From: Enoplolaimus lenunculus
Lineage: Eukaryota; Nematoda; Enoplea; Enoplida; Thoracostomopsidae
NCBI GenBank assembly: GCA_030248215.1
Contig: JASANG010001402.1
Location: forward strand, 554,510-618,509
Length of the DNA: 64,000 bases
Direction of reading: 5' to 3'
Shown: positions 1-11,478 of the stretch, in pieces
Position numbering within the stretch: the first letter of the stretch is position 1
How the letters are laid out: every line of letters starts with the position of its first letter
The notes under the pieces: generated by a model
Seen by the model: only the letters and a program-made list of their open reading frames with translations
What the model was told of the DNA's origin: nothing
The model's database searches: none
Position numbers and translations under genes: made by a program

Positions 1-225
1 AGATGGGACAGTTGTGACAAACGAGACAGATGGGACACTTTATATATAATATATATATAGATATATATATATATATGTATATATATATTACATATATCCT
101 ACGTAAATATATCTGCCTGTGCATATGTAAACAGGAGCGCATAAGGGTGCACTCGGGTATATTTGTGTCCCGGGAAATTGGGACGGCCTTTATAGTAACA
201 TGGGTCAAAATATCATATTACTAAA
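1..225. repeat. AT microsatellite and short GATGGGACA-type repeats at the window edge
   Basis: The motif GATGGGACA occurs twice in the first 40 bases, followed by a (TA)n/(TATG)n tract to about 100. Nothing here looks coding. It precedes the LINE reverse transcriptase frame and may be flank or an earlier repeat into which the truncated LINE inserted. Confidence 0.6.
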
Positions 226-1827
226 GTGAACTATTGGCTGTTTTGTGGAATATTATCTGAATTTTTGTGTAAAATGTATAACGCGTTCGTGGATGATCTT
301 AAGCTCAATTTCTCCGCATATGATGGTGTTATTACCCTATTATATAAAGGGAATGGAAGGAAAACGTGTCGCGATAATTGGCGGCCAATTACGTTGCTGA
401 ATATAGATTATAAGATTTTTACGAAAGTTTTGGCAAAAAGATTACAATCGGTCATGAAATCTTTAGTCCACCCGGATCAGACAAGCTCGGTTCCCGACAG
501 AATTATCCAAGACAGTGTTGCACATGTCATGTCTGTTATTCATTATGCCAATGAAAGCAACGCAAAGGCGTTGCTGCTATCAGTTGATCACAAAGCCGCT
601 TTTGATTTGGTGGAGTGGTCATTTATTTTTGAGACACTTAGGGTCATGAATTTTGGCGAAAACTGTTTAAACATGATCAAATGTATTTATAAACCCGGAT
701 GTACAAGATCATCTGTTATAGTTAATGGTTTTAAATCAGAATTTTTTCATGTTTTCCGTGGAATTCGACAAGGGTGTCCCTTATCGCCGTCATTATATGT
801 CATAACAGCGGAAGTGGTAGCTCATTATCTTCGAATAACTTCAAGAATTTCGGGGATACCACTATACGGCATTAACACCCGAGTGACTAAGTTTGCCGAC
901 GACACTAATATTTTTCTAAGTAGGATTTCAGATATAAGTGTGGTTTTTGATGTTTTTGAAAAATTTCAAAAGGCCTCTGGCAGCCGACTAAAGGAAACTA
1001 AAACACAGATACTATTAATGGGCGATCTAAGGAACGCACTTGTACCCCATCAATATGCACGCTTTATTGTTGAAAGAGTGAAAATTTATGGCCTTTGGTT
1101 TGATTCAAAGGGACTCGATGTTCCTGAAAATTGGATAAAGTGCTATGAAGCAATTGCAAGTCTTGAACAGCGAATACCGCCCCGAGGTATCTCTGTTTTT
1201 GGAAAAATCCATCTTGTTCACATTTATTTTTTGTGTATGTTTAATTATTTGATAAAATTAGTAACACCCCCTGAGCAACTAGTGAAGGAAACTATCAATG
1301 TGGTTTATAAGTGGTTGTGGTACCCGTCCACCGCTAGTATTATTAGAGGGGATATCCTGTTTTTACAACCTAGTCACGGCGGGATAAATTTCCCAAATAT
1401 TTTTGTCAGACTGAAAGTGAATCGTTTAATGTTTTATATTCGAATATTAAGAGGTACCGAAGTTGTGAGTTGGAAGAGATGTTTCGAACATTTCTTTCGG
1501 CAAGTTCAGTTTTCGACTAAACGTCAACTGAGATGCATTGATGTACCGGAGTTATATAAAGAGATACGGATTGCAATGATTGAGTCATCTTTTAAAATGG
1601 ATGGAAATTTTTGTTTGTTTTTTGGCGAAAAGTTATCCTTAAAAACAGCGTCGGCAAATAAATTGTATAAAATGTGGATACATGCTGTGTATAAGGGACT
1701 CATGCATCCTAAACATGTTTTTTGGCGAGACGAGCTAGGAGTTAACCTATTTTTGTCGAGCGATCATGGATATGGGCAAAAGCGAAATATATTGACGGCT
1801 CTGCGCGAGACGTCCATTTTAGGTTAA
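226..1827 (+). CDS. LINE reverse transcriptase (Tx1/L1-like), partial
   Basis: This frame encodes about 533 residues of reverse transcriptase, the enzyme that copies LINE RNA at a nicked chromosomal site. Visible blocks in order: GVITLLYKGNG and NWRPITLLNIDYKI near residues 34-66, the SVDHKAAFDLVEW block (normally D..KAFD) near 119-131, RGIRQGCPLSPSLY near 179-192, and the catalytic FADDTNIF near 223-230 with both aspartates kept. The annotated start is only the first codon after an upstream stop, because the endonuclease half is missing. The frame ends early: the family C-terminus continues in another frame just downstream. Family assignment is firm; clade (Tx1 rather than another L1 branch) is inferred from motif wording. 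Confidence 0.85.
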   Translation: MNYWLFCGILSEFLCKMYNAFVDDLKLNFSAYDGVITLLYKGNGRKTCRDNWRPITLLNIDYKIFTKVLAKRLQSVMKSLVHPDQTSSVPDRIIQDSVAHVMSVIHYANESNAKALLLSVDHKAAFDLVEWSFIFETLRVMNFGENCLNMIKCIYKPGCTRSSVIVNGFKSEFFHVFRGIRQGCPLSPSLYVITAEVVAHYLRITSRISGIPLYGINTRVTKFADDTNIFLSRISDISVVFDVFEKFQKASGSRLKETKTQILLMGDLRNALVPHQYARFIVERVKIYGLWFDSKGLDVPENWIKCYEAIASLEQRIPPRGISVFGKIHLVHIYFLCMFNYLIKLVTPPEQLVKETINVVYKWLWYPSTASIIRGDILFLQPSHGGINFPNIFVRLKVNRLMFYIRILRGTEVVSWKRCFEHFFRQVQFSTKRQLRCIDVPELYKEIRIAMIESSFKMDGNFCLFFGEKLSLKTASANKLYKMWIHAVYKGLMHPKHVFWRDELGVNLFLSSDHGYGQKRNILTALRETSILG

Positions 1828-2240
1828 GACACAAGTCATTGTATACTAATCACCGCACTAGTCATTTTACAGATGGGACAAATATATGTTCGTTTTGTTA
1901 TTTGGATGGAATTGAAGTGCGGGAGGATAATGTTCATGTGTTTATTTATTGTTTGCGGGCGCAAGAAATTAGTTTTTTCATTACTCCCGTTTTGCAACAG
2001 GTAGCTGGAGTAAATGAAATAACGATTTCGGATTTAATTTTGGGACGAAATATTCACGACCCATTAAAGAGAATAGCTTTTAATTTCATCGTCCAACATG
2101 CACAATTGGCAATATGGAGTGCTCGATGTAAACTCGAGTTTAACAATGAAAATGTCTGTGTTGTTGATGTTTTTCAGGAAAATGTTTATAGAAATTTGTG
2201 CAAACTTAAGCTGTATCTAAAAGAAGAATGTTTTTTTTAA
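1803..2240 (+). pseudogene. C-terminal end of the same LINE ORF2, shifted out of frame
   Basis: This frame continues the reverse transcriptase after a single frame change near 1790-1827: the residues RLRHKSLYTNHRTSHF at the junction resemble the normal post-RT linker of L1/Tx1 proteins. It includes a C-x2-C ... H-x4-C zinc-knuckle-like set (CSFC near 1883, then HVFIYC near 1935) typical of the ORF2 C-terminus. It ends at a TAA at 2238-2240. The shift means that this copy cannot make a single full ORF2 protein; a sequencing indel cannot be excluded. Confidence 0.75.
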
Positions 2241-2520
2241 GGTTTTTGGAACAATAACCCGACAGAATGATAGCATGCTGGGTTTTCGAATGTCTTTTTC
2301 TCAGCGTACCTGATTTGTAGTTTGTTTTGAAACTAGGTTTCTTGTGTGCTTTTTAACATATTTGCTCTGAATAATATCCTTGCAAGCAGAGTAGAATAAT
2401 GGGTAATTTTCAAGGACCTTTGTTATGTTATGATAATATGTTGTTGCCTTCTTTGGTTTATATAATTGCTTTCGTTGATGTAAATGTGGTTTATCCTTTT
2501 AATAAAACCCGGGGTGTTCG

Positions 2521-3237
2521 GCAAACGAGCGCTTCGGACTTAAACAACAGATAATTAAATCAGTATTGTATGTTATCAATACGAAAAGTCCGGACCAAAA
2601 AAGACGAAAAATCAGGCCGCTAAAATGCACATAAATAGATCTTAATATTTTAACAACCCATAGTGTTGTCAAAAAATGGTTCGATTGGCATTTTTGACAA
2701 ATTTCGAAAATTTAGACTTTGAAAATTGTCGAAATTTAGAAACAGACTCTACAAAAACTACAATTTTATTTAAAATTCGTAATACTTGACTACTAAACGC
2801 ACCGGATTCTCCGACAAAAATTGTACCGGAACCTTAAGTCGATTTCTTATGTCCGACCCGCAATTTTCTCTGAAATGCCAGAAAACTGGTCCATTTTTCG
2901 TAAAGGTAATCGCTATCGATTTATGATTAAATTGGCCATGTATAGAACAGGGCCGAAATCTAGTGGGATATATAAACGTATTCCTAAGTCTAAAGTCTAA
3001 GCGTAAGGTTTAACCTATGCCTTAGCCTAAGCCAAAGTTGCCGAATTTAAAACTATAAACAGCTGAGTCCAACTTCAGTTGACCATAACGAGCGTAATTT
3101 TTGGAGTTACTTACGGTAACTTTGAATAAACATTCTAAAACCTCTTTGAGAGTGCTATCGACAGTCAAAAGCTTAAGCTTTAGTCTGTTATATAGTCTCG
3201 CAGGGAAACGTTCCGGCTATGTTGCATACATTGGCCG
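2521..3237. other. Gene-free AT-rich interval
   Basis: No coding potential or recognisable repeat boundary was found. There is a short TTAGGC-like stretch (cctatgccttagcctaagcc, 3013-3032) reminiscent of the TTAGGC-bearing MITE family seen elsewhere. Confidence 0.4.
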
Positions 3238-3310
3238 CAGGGTGCAACCGGAATTATAAAATACTGGAACAAGAGTCAAAAAATACCGGAACCGGAGAAC
3301 AAAAATACTT
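3238..3310. repeat. Fragment of hAT-like MITE (CAGGGTGCAACCGG end)
   Basis: The left terminus CAGGGTGCAACCGGAATT is intact, followed by a CCGGAACCGGA-type block. The matching right end is not seen nearby, so this is a one-ended remnant. The family has convincing 8-bp target duplications at 32016, 36194 and 51096. Confidence 0.55.
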
Positions 3311-4686
3311 ACCGAAATTCCTTTTAATGCTATTTTATCGCATTTAATGTTGTAAACACAGTTTACAATGTCAAAATCCTGAAACATGCTGTAGCTGGAA
3401 AGGTAGGACAAATTATGTAGCATGGCACAAATTGAAAATTTTGGCAACACACGCTTAGACAATTGTACCGAATCGTGGTAACCTCTGGCAAGTTTTACCC
3501 GGGGCGGGAAATCGATTTGCAGTCGGAGCCGGACTTCAACCTGGTTCTACGTTCGCACATTTATAAAACTACGGAAAATTTCACGTTTCAAACTAGCACA
3601 GCCTGCACCAAAAAATCTATCGGAGCCCAAGATCATTTATGCAGGAGCCGTACGTGTAGCAAAATTAGGTAGTTACCTGCCGTCACACTGGTGCAGGATT
3701 TAGTTGTTTGCATGAATGAAACACTAGACCCGAGTGCCAAATTTGTGTTTGATTGTCGCCCTGAGATGCCTTCTTATTCACTCAATTAACACAAACATTT
3801 ATGAATTTACTTTACATGAAACGATAATACGTGATAAATGTGTAAAAATATTTTATATTAAATGTATTTTTTGTTGGACTAGCAAATCCAGGCCCGACAG
3901 TAATGCAAGCCGGTTCCGTTTTGCCACAGTGGTTAAAGATACACATCCAATTTGTAACTTTTAAAAATAACATCAGCCGATGTATAAGAATTCAATCCAG
4001 ACATTCATAAAAAATTATTTCTCGAAAAAAACTACTCACTACTAGTTGTTATCGGGTAGTACGACTTAGCAGTACGCATAGAACATCGAAATCTAACACC
4101 AGTGATCAAAAATTGAAAATAAATCAAAATATTCATGACGCACATATAATAAAATCTCATTCAATGATCGACGTGATGAAACAACATGGTACAAAAGATG
4201 ATTTATGCAAAATAGCAAATACAATAAAAACCCAATACAATAAAACCAGACCATACTATTGCATTTAACCTATGATTCTCACAATCGTGACCGATATTAT
4301 TGGACAGTTGTTCGGTAGTCCCTCCCGCACTAGTGCTAATTGCTAATTCGTTAGAAAGCAAATCTATTCCCACAACTGTTTTCCTAAGTCTTAGGCTGGC
4401 GTTTAGGCAAACGCTGACTCTAAGTCTCAACCGATTGTATTAATCCAGTTATTATATACAGAACTATTTTTAGGAGAAGTATTCCAGTATCTTTTAGCTC
4501 TAGAGGCTAACAGACAGATAGACAGATAGATATTAAGCTCACAATTTGTAATAAAGTGTTCAGACCAGTCATAAGTCTCCATATGATATTCAAATTACAC
4601 GTAGCCGAGTCTATACCAAACTTAATTTTATTGAACAAAAACTAAAAACCCGACATCACAGTATGAACTGGTAGTATAACGTGAAC
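3311..4686. other. Gene-free interval
   Basis: Short open frames occur but none shows codon structure, homology or splice context. A (GACA)-type short run occurs near 4510-4528. I see nothing functional. Confidence 0.4.
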
Positions 4687-4852
4687 GGCCAATGTTACTT
4701 TTAGGGGCGTAACAGTAGATTCAGCGTATTCCTCAGCGTTGCAAAAATGTGTTCCTAAGCCTAAGCCTAAGCAAAAAATGTAATACAGAATCTAATCCTA
4801 CACTTTTATAGACCCATCAGAAACCTGGATGTCCCTTAAAGTAACATGGGCC
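4687..4852. mobile_element. MITE with TTAGGC-like core (GGCCMATGTTACTTTTAGGG ends)
   Basis: Terminal inverted repeats GGCCAATGTTACTTTTAGGG on the left and CCCTTAAAGTAACATGGGCC on the right bound 166 bp. The core carries CCTAAGCCTAAGCC, i.e. TTAGGC units on the other strand. The same architecture recurs at 5199, 48442, 49288 and 49971. Confidence 0.75.
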
Positions 4853-5198
4853 ATGTGAATAATAAACAGCAAACCATCTACATAATGAGAGTACGTACTT
4901 TACATGACAAAAAAATAAGAACGAGACAAACAACTGCACAGTTTTGCCAGATCACACACTTACAAGACAATAGAAAGTTACTTGGAGCAGTAATACTGCA
5001 CATACCATATGCATATATGTAATCAGGAAGCATAATAGCTGAAAGCGGAAGTAACAACTATGTACACGGTCATTTACGTTCCCACTGACTGAATACAATC
5101 ATACCTCAAGTCGTCATTTAGCAAAAATAGGTGTCTTAGGTTCTTTGATGGCTTGTTTCATGACTGCCAATAAACAACTTACTTCAACACCTAATTAT

Positions 5199-5373
5199 GG
5201 CCCATGTTACCTTCAGAAACGTTTCATTTTCTGGACGGACTGTAAAGAGTATGATTAGATTTGACTGTATTTTTGTTTACGCTTAGAGTTGGGTTTATAC
5301 TTTTTTCAACGCTTAAGCTTAGGCTTGGGAATATGTCTAATCTACTGCTACGGTGTTAAAAGTAACATCGACC
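5199..5373. mobile_element. MITE with TTAGGC-like core, diverged copy
   Basis: The left end GGCCCATGTTACCTT and right end AGTAACATCGACCC are degraded inverted repeats of the 4687 family. The core has GCTTAAGCTTAGGCTTGGG in the opposite orientation to the 4687 copy. Confidence 0.65.
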
Positions 5374-6147
5374 CTATTATTTGCAAGAGACTAAGTACAT
5401 ATTTCAAACTCTAACTCTAAGTTAGCACTAGTTTTTTAATCAGCTATATATAGTTTTGCACAGCAATAAGTTCTATCGTCTTGAACAAATGCTTATTCTA
5501 AAACTATGTTACACTTTTCGTCAATGAATATTTGGTAGCGGAATCCCGATTTTTTGATTTGACATGAACGTCCGGTCGCTAATAACTGACCGATCCATCA
5601 AATCACAGGAACTATAATATCTGCCAAAATGTGAAGCGTCGAACTTTTCAAAATCCTGGCTACGCCGAAGCCTTAAAACTTTTCACGCATGTTTTTCGCG
5701 ACACGCTCAACTATCTCTGAAAGTTTACGGATCAAATCAAACGTCAAAACGCAGTATAAAAAATATAAAACGGGCTATATGATATATAAATAAAACAGTA
5801 TAGCGCATCTGAACACAGAATACGCCGCGCATTCAATTCGTATAAAATTGTCATAGAAATATACATATTTATATAATTTAAATTCCGGAAGACTAATTGC
5901 ATATCTAACTAATAAATGCACAAACCAGCATGCCAACCAATGACGAATGGAACAAAAGTTTTAGCCACCATATATATAATTTACTGCAATACTCGAAAAT
6001 TAACTCTAAACTGCATCTGACCATTTGTTTTCATGCCGCTTCTCCAAGACAGTTTAGCATTCATTCATCTACGAACATATATGACCCGCGTTACTGCAAT
6101 TTATCCTAACATTTCTTTTACCCAGACTCATACTCTCAAATTTGTAT
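5374..6147. other. Gene-free AT-rich interval
   Basis: No coding or repeat structure was recognised. Confidence 0.35.
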
Positions 6148-6527
6148 ATGTCGTAGGCCAATCTGCTATTCAGGCCAATTACCTATTGGCCTACACCTCT
6201 CGGCTATTCTGAATAGCACATTGGCTTAGGCCAAATAGCATAACGATTATAAGATGTAGCAAAACAATAGTGATGTAAAACAAACGCTGATTGGTTAAAG
6301 GTATTGGGTCTGTCCAAATAGTTAAATCTGTTTGGTTTATTTGCTTAGTAGCAGTTTAGCCTATGTGAAACTGCTATTACTCAAAATAGCGGATTAGCCT
6401 AGGCCAATAGGTACTAATTGGCCTGAATAGCAGATTGGCCTAGGCAAATAGGTAATTGGCCTGAATAGCAGAGTGACCTAGGCCAATAGGTACTAATTGG
6501 CCTGAATAGCAGATTGGCCTACAACAT
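6148..6527. mobile_element. Palindromic MITE, ATGTCGTAGGCCAAT ends, 3' end repeated
   Basis: The left end ATGTCGTAGGCCAATCTGCT pairs with the right end AGATTGGCCTACAACAT. The inner block around the motif AAACAACAGTGATGT is shared with four other copies in the window (8596, 11479, 22845, 27979). The right terminal segment (GGTAATTGGCCTGAATAGCAG) occurs three times in tandem between about 6395 and 6515, which explains the greater length of this copy. Confidence 0.75.
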
Positions 6528-6849
6528 ATATAGCGCTTATCATCAGTTAGTAATAGATTTTTTAAAAAACCGAACGAACTGCCGCAGATACGACAGTCAA
6601 AAATTCGGCTCACAAGTAACATCAATCAAATGCAACAAGCTAAGATTTTGAAAATCTCCATTGGCTCAATTGAAATTTTTAATGACTTATCTGCGTTCAA
6701 CCACTAATCAATGCTACATACATTTAAGAATATGGTCAGTGGTTTTAATTTAAATACAACAGATATATACGCATTCCAGAAGCTGTAGCATTCTGATCTT
6801 GTCCTCAGGTGACTTTGGTACCTTATGTGATACGCTCAAACAATAAACA

Positions 6850-7014
6850 CTAACCTCTAAGTATATTCGCAAGCCTAAGCTTCAGCGTAACAATAAGCCT
6901 AAAACTAAGTCTAAACTTAACAAAGACGAGCAAAACTTACGCCAAAGCCTATGACATAGTTTATTGCGGCGCTTCGGAAAACATGGACGGACGCCTCTAA
7001 AAGTAACGTGGGCC
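6850..7014. mobile_element. TTAGGC-core MITE, left end lost
   Basis: Only the right end (CTCTAAAAGTAACGTGGGCC, ends 7014) is clear. The core has CAAGCCTAAGC and GTCTAAACTT. The left boundary is approximate. Confidence 0.5.
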
Positions 7015-7416
7015 AAACCCCTAGTAGCTTGCGCTAGAATAATTAATTACTGACCCTTCAACAATATTTCAAAATGTTCCTCAAATAAGTCATATCAATA
7101 AATGCATGTGGTAATTTTATCATAGCAACATACAGCGGCACTATACTATATATATGAAATTTTATAAAACAATGTTATACAAATGTTGTACACAAGTCGG
7201 GTGAAAAAGGGAAATGATTTGCGTAAATTAATACATGTAATTAATTAATTAAGTAGCAACCTAGCTGACAAGTTTGATTTCAAAGTAATGTAGTAAAAGA
7301 ACATTTAACGTACACTACAGAGACCAGCTAATGGGCGGCATCCGTAAGTTGTCATAATTCTGTCCTGGATCAACTAATGTTTCCTTCTGAATTGGCTGAT
7401 TACCAGATACATAGTC
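7015..7416. other. Gene-free interval
   Basis: Short AT tracts only; nothing recognised. Confidence 0.35.
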
Positions 7417-8191
7417 CAAGGTGCGACTCGATATCCGGTTTTTGTATAATATCAGGCAAAAAACAGATAGCCGTATCCATTATAATGCAAATTCCACAAT
7501 ATTATGTGTAGACCAGATGACTTTTGAGGGAGTAATGCGATGGACACTGAAGCGTTTTGGCGGAACACTGAAGCTTTTTGGATGCTTTTTTGGCGTTAGC
7601 ATTTTGCACACTGAAGCAAGCTTTTTGGTTTCAGTGTCCTGCACACTGAAGCTTTTCTGGCTTCAGTATCCTGCACGCTGAAGCCAAAAAGCTTCCGTAT
7701 GCTGCGCGCTGAAGCCAAAATCTTCAGTAAACAGCACATTGAAGGTGTTTCGCTTCAGTGTTCAGCGCACTATAGCTTTTTTGGCTTCAATGGGTTACAT
7801 ACTGAAGCTTTTTGGTTTCTGTATGCAGCACACTGAAGCATTTTTGGCTTCAGTGTTCATCGCACTACCCCTCAAAAGTCACCTAGTGTACGCATGATAT
7901 TGAAGAATTTGCATAAGCCTACCTGATATTGATGGCTGTGGTGCTGAATATCGCACAACCGGTTTTGTGCAAGTGGACATATTTAACATCGCATTTCGGG
8001 CAAGCCAACAAGCTTAAGTTTTTCACATTGAAGTAAACTTCAAAAATCCAAGCTAGCAAAAAATTTCCATCCAGTAAACGTATACGTTTGCGTGACTCAA
8101 ATAATTTTCAACAGTGCACAAATTAAGATGTCATACACATTCGGTCAATATCCGGATCAAGTCCTGTAATTTAATATCCGGTCGCACCCTG
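7417..8191. mobile_element. hAT-like MITE (CARGGTGCGAC ends) carrying a nested insertion
   Basis: The left end CAAGGTGCGACTCGATATCCGG pairs with the right end ATATCCGGTCGCACCCTG. A candidate duplicated target, ACATAGTC (7409-7416) versus ATATAGTC (8194-8201), matches 7 of 8 but lies 2 bp off the terminus. The element is split by the hairpin-rich MITE at 7516-7882. Its right half (about 7925-8190) is recognisably related to 32640-32890. Confidence 0.6.
7516..7882. mobile_element. Hairpin-array MITE (TGACTTTTGAGGG ends)
   Basis: The ends TGACTTTTGAGGGAGTAATG and the inverse of ACTACCCCTCAAAAGTCA are inverted repeats. The interior is a run of imperfect palindromes, each made of CACTGAAGC ... 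GCTTCAGTG arms about 10-30 bases apart, at least six in a row. It is inserted inside the hAT-like MITE at 7417-8191. Confidence 0.65.
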
Positions 8192-8595
8192 GCATATAGT
8201 CCTACTTATTCCATTCGTACAATGCAATTTCTGCACTGACCCTGTACCATTTATCCCTCTGACACGAATCTTGAGTGCTTGAAATCATCTGGTGGACACT
8301 TCAATTGATTCCTTATGGTAGGTGCAGGTGCGGTCACAGAAACGATCGACTTGAGCGGCACTCCCTCCGAAATGCTTTGTAGACAGCTATTGAATATTAC
8401 GAGAAAAATTCAGCAGTACCACACCACCACGAAAAGCATTTAATTATTTTACGCCCGTCTCCCCTGAAAAAATCTTGGGACAACCAGTACTTATGGAGAG
8501 AAACTTCAATTGATCCTACTACAACCATCAAATTTAATGTGACAAGCTTTTCTAATTTATACAAGCACAATACTTACTGCATTAAATTACATATT
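8192..8595. other. Gene-free interval
   Basis: No gene or repeat boundary recognised. Confidence 0.35.
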
Positions 8596-8862
8596 ATGAC
8601 GCAGGCTAATTTGCTATTCAGGCCAATTACGAATTGGCCCAGGCCAATCTACTAGTCGAAGCAAATAGCGTCGCAAAACAACAGTGATGTAGAGACCAAC
8701 GTTGATTGGTCAATGGTATTGCGTCTTCCAAATAATCAAATCTGATTGGTCAATAAGGTGTACAGCAGTTTAGTCCAGGCCAAAATGCTATTGCATAAAA
8801 AAATAGTAGATTGACCTAGGCTAATTAGTAATTGACCTGAATAGCAGATTAGCCTACAACAT
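8596..8862. mobile_element. Palindromic MITE of the ATGTCGTAGGCC family, diverged
   Basis: The ends ATGACGCAGGCTAATTTGCT and AGATTAGCCTACAACAT match the family. The core has AAACAACAGTGATGTAGAG and AAATCTGATTGGTCAA as in the 6148 copy. Confidence 0.7.
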
Positions 8863-9230
8863 ATACATTTTAATTTTCGTGTTTTTGCTGAGCTGTTCTA
8901 TCGTTAAAATTTAAGACAGTCATTCATTAATACATGAGATCAATTAGAGGTACGGCAAAATAACATACGTACAAACAAATAATCCAGCTTGGTGTTCACA
9001 TTTACGTAGATATATTCTGTTGTAAATTACTCAAGTCTATTTTTCAACTTCCAACGATAATTTGAATTTTGCTTGCAGACTAAACGCGTTAATATTTAAA
9101 TCTATCCAAAGTTCAGCAGTTGGTATTGTGCGACGGGAACCTGTTTTCATCAAAAGTTACTTGACACATATATACTATAAACTGCGCGATCAATATTTGG
9201 TGACGGCCAAACAATCGTCATAGTCTTCCG

Positions 9231-9303
9231 GGCATCAACCGGATATTACTTTAGTGGATGTATCTTCCGGGCATCAACCGGATATTACTTTACCGGATGT
9301 AGC
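9231..9303. repeat. Two tandem copies of a ~37-bp CCGGATATTACTTTA unit
   Basis: The segment CTTCCGGGCATCAACCGGAT plus ATTACTTTA and a short variable end is present twice in direct succession. Confidence 0.7.
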
Positions 9304-9801
9304 ATAGAAATTAGTGCACTGTTGCATGGACCGAGCCAGATTTTTGGAAAGTAGGGTTACGTTTCATAAAAACTTCGAACGGAAGGTTTCTTGTGTTGGA
9401 AACTGAAAACGTTTTTCAACTTTTTATTGTATCAGCCATTCGAAACCACACCCACAAATAAATATGCGGGATCTGGTATGTCTACGCCGGATACGAGAGC
9501 CGAATTCGGATATCGTTTTTTTGCCGGATACTACACCGGAACTAGATATCCGGTCGCTCCGTACTTAAGTACGTACATGGAAAATAACATTGTCGGAAAC
9601 ACGAATACTATTTCTTGCTTTAAAACACGCTATTCATTGCGCATAACTATCGCAGAGTAATAATTCAAATTGCACATCATACAAGCATGCAAATATATAC
9701 AATCAAGTTCAATATTGCCTTTCTTCAAGTATTTTTCCTTAGAATACATTGCATGCAGATTTTGTTTACATTTAGGCTCAGTGCTAGGAACTTCGCTCTT
9801 A

Positions 9802-10153
9802 GGGTTGCGCTAGACTTTTGTTGACGTGCGGCGCCGTCAGTCACCCGCACGGGACCATCAGTCGCCGTCCGTCACGCGTACGGCGACGTCCGTCACCATG
9901 CGGAGCCGTCCGTCATCTTGCGGTGTCGCACGCAAACAACTCAAGAACGATACCACATGGTGACGACGGCGCCGTACGGGTGACAGACGTCGGCGTATGG
10001 GTGACGACCGGCACCGTACGGGTGACAGACGTCGCCGTATGGGTGACGGACGGCACCGTACGGGTGACAGACGTCGCCGTATGGGTGACGGACGGCACCG
10101 TACGGGTGACGCACTGTGACGGACGACGCCGGATGTCAAGCGTAGCACATCCC
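9802..10153. mobile_element. Harbinger-like MITE with internal minisatellite
   Basis: The left end GGGTTGCGCTAGACTTTTGT and right end GATGTCAAGCGTAGCACATCCC are inverted. They are flanked by TTA on the left and TAA on the right, which suits the TWA target preference of PIF/Harbinger. The middle (about 9960-10115) repeats GGGTGACNGACGNCNCCGTA units of about 25 bp. Open frames on both strands here are products of the repeat and are not counted as genes. Confidence 0.65.
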
Positions 10154-11478
10154 TAACTCCCATATTTTGAGGTATCACGCGTGCACGATCTGAGAAAGCT
10201 TGATTTTAGTTTAAAGCAATCGCGTCTGTATTGGCGAATGAATATTCCCACAATCCAGTGATACAGAACGAATGACCCTGATTATAACCTACATTTGAAC
10301 AAACTTACACCACTGGAGTGGATACAATATATATGTATTTATATTTATTAACAATTTCATGGAAAGTACCATACTCCGATGGATTTACTCGAAATTTCAT
10401 AGGTTCATTCATACCGTAACATTTCATTCATAAACTCCTAAAACTACAACTACAATAATATCGCTCACTCCAATGACCACTGGGTTAGTCCAGGGCAGAA
10501 TTCTTTGTCTGCTATAAGTAGTAGTCGCCTTGTGATCAGTTACTATCTTAATACCATACTGAAATACGATTAGCGGATGCAAAAATATATACTCTTTTCT
10601 GATTGGTAAGTAATTGCCAGTTGTTGGCTACCAAACAATTTAGTGCAAGTTATGATTTCAACGTTAACTGTTAATAACATGCTCTAAATGTACCCAAAGA
10701 AGATTCGAACCAGAATGCAACCGAAACTGAAAGAAACCGGAGCTGAAGGACAACAGATTTTGCAGCAGCCGGTCGGTGTTGACACAAAATCCTGCTATCA
10801 ACCAATCAACAATCAACCCCTATACACGACACATAAAACACGTTCCCTGATCAAACGTACCCCAAATGATAAAACACAGTGGACAGCAGTACGTATATAA
10901 ACAGAAAAATATACATACATACATATTATATTATATATACGTATTAGCACCAAAACAGCATAGCTTCGTGTATCCTCCACCGTACATATATATGCATAGC
11001 CATACCAAACCATACAAGGCCCAAGGACACCAGTAAGTAGCTTCAGTAGCTAATATAAAATTATTTGTCGTACGCTTATAGAAATTCCAACATAATTCGA
11101 AAATTTAATTAATCAACTTTCGATATTTTACTCCAAACACTTATATACGTATATATACATACATATATTCAAATATACATACGTATATATTGATATATAC
11201 ATACGTATATATATTGAAATATACATACGTAAATATATTGTCAGAATATGCAGCCAATATCTTGCATACACTGGCTTGCACTGGCGGATTCAAACGAGGC
11301 AGCCACACCCGGGGCATGCCACCTCAACAAGTATCAAGATTCGTAATAAGATTTACTACTTAAACTATGCTTAGCTTCTTGCCCGCTACATTTATCACTA
11401 TTACTAATATCGGAGCCTCCATCGAAAAGACACACTGTATATTTATATGTGTATAATTATTTGCATAATGTACGTATT
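10154..11478. other. Gene-free interval with TACGTA/TATA microsatellite
   Basis: A (TATACGTATATAT)-type microsatellite occupies about 11140-11240. The segment 10484-10700 and the short frame near 10688 show no support for a gene. Confidence 0.4.

Larger units (their letters stand above)
226..2520 (+). mobile_element. 5'-truncated Tx1/L1-superfamily LINE
   Basis: A non-LTR retrotransposon fragment: the reverse transcriptase domain, a C-terminal zinc-knuckle segment and about 280 bp of 3' untranslated sequence that ends near an AATAAAA at 2500-2506. The NWRPITLLN block and FADDTNIF catalytic motif place it with the L1/Tx1 branch. The apurinic-type endonuclease and ORF1 are absent, as expected of a 5'-truncated copy made by target-primed reverse transcription. 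No clear poly(A) tail or target duplication is visible, so the 3' edge is approximate. Confidence 0.85.

Noticed and set aside
9818-10178. Open frames on both strands encoding Val/Thr/Arg-rich repeats
   Set aside because: They come from the minisatellite inside a MITE; the repeat period keeps several frames open by chance.
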